DNA of 64,000 nt from Lenzites betulinus (Eukaryota; Basidiomycota; Agaricomycetes; Polyporales; Polyporaceae). Location of the stretch: NCBI GenBank assembly GCA_022264855.1, contig JABYQU010000007.1, positions 186,001-250,000 of the forward strand, in the 5' to 3' direction. The translations under genes were made by a program, and so were the position numbers. The notes below the pieces were generated by a model, which did not search any database, was not told where the DNA came from, and saw nothing but the letters and a program-made list of their open reading frames with translations. Below, one piece after another: positions 63,571 through 64,000 of this stretch. How positions within the stretch are numbered: position 1 is the stretch's first letter; each line of letters begins with the position of its first letter.

Positions 63571-64000
63571 ATGGTACGTACGGAACCCACGGTGCTACGC
63601 ATGGCGATGCTGACATCCCACATGAAGGTCTTCGTCAACGACAAGAAGTTCGCCTGGTTCGTCGGAGCGCTCGCTTTATATTCCACTGTTTGACGGCTTG
63701 CTAATTCTTCCCGGAATTTTAGCGAGTCTTGCATAAAGGGCCACCGCTCGTCCAACTGCCAACACACGGAGAGACCTCTCTTCGAGATCAAGAAGAAGGG
63801 CCGTCCAGTCTCGCAGTGCGAGCGATGTCGCGAGCTCCGCAAGACGAAGCGCATGCACTCGAAGTGCACCTGCAGTAGCATGCTATCAGTTACCGAGGCC
63901 GGTCCGTCTTCGCAGACGGCTACGGCAATGGTTGGCGCTGAGGAAGGAGCGGCCCCGAAGCCACTGGCACGAGGTGTGTGTTTCCAGTTGTGTAGCCCTG
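63571..64000 (+). CDS. Copper-fist transcription factor, 5' part (cut by the window edge)
   Basis: In-frame ATGs at 63571, 63601, 63607 and 63622. The last (MKVFVNDKKFAC) matches where copper-fist proteins usually begin, so the true start is uncertain. Exon 1 ends at about 63656 (donor GTTCGT) and exon 2 starts at about 63722 after TTTTAG. The joined product shows the complete copper-fist Zn/DNA-binding domain: KKFACESCIKGHRSSNCQH, then the RGFFxDK-like/AT-hook equivalent KKKGRPVSQC, and the CERCRELRKTKRMHSKCTC cysteine set. Such factors (ACE1/MAC1/GRISEA type) sense copper in the nucleus and control metallothionein or uptake genes. A further donor near 63977 continues beyond the window. Confidence 0.9.

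Overview
The window is nuclear DNA of a basidiomycete fungus, most likely an Agaricomycete. Genes are dense on both strands and cut by many short GT-AG introns (about 45-75 nt, with CTRAY-like branch sites). Families typical of that group are present: a TRANK1-like UvrD helicase, a CxC2/KDZ transposase, an HNH_2 protein and a copper-fist regulator. All gene models were spliced by hand from the sequence. Where exon junctions are listed I checked that the reading phase closes.

Left third (1-28.3 kb): one host gene on the minus strand, encoding a large UvrD/Rep-like helicase of the TRANK1-like family, starts at 28288 and runs off the left edge. Inside one of its introns sits a complete 20,367-bp DNA transposon (4125-24491), flanked by a 9-bp target duplication GTTGTATAC (4116-4124 and 24492-24500). 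The element has about 1.1-kb terminal inverted repeats (TIRs). Each TIR carries its own copy of a five-exon, 100-aa gene. Internally it has an intact 1206-aa KDZ (Kyakuja-Dileera-Zisupton) transposase with a CxC2-type cysteine cluster, four closely spaced unknown cargo genes on the opposite strand, and GC-rich subterminal repeat arrays. Removing the element restores a normal 95-nt host intron, and the host reading frame is open on both sides.

Middle (29.4-49.7 kb): ordinary host genes. In order they are a secreted S10 serine carboxypeptidase (-), a DBP3-like DEAD-box helicase (+), a 1927-aa coiled-coil protein (-), an oxysterol-binding protein with an apparent one-base frameshift near its end (-), an HNH_2 domain protein (-) and SDO1/SBDS (-).

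Right (49.9-64 kb): a BAR-SH3 protein of the RVS167 type (+), ALG1 mannosyltransferase (-), an NFU1 iron-sulfur scaffold (+), HEM3 porphobilinogen deaminase with an 11-nt microexon (+), the PRP16 splicing helicase (+), and the start of a copper-fist transcription factor that runs off the right edge (+).

The most unusual part is the transposon. It appears structurally intact and possibly active, it sits in a host intron, it may supply the intron's branch site, and its TIRs encode a small protein whose two copies have diverged almost only at synonymous positions.
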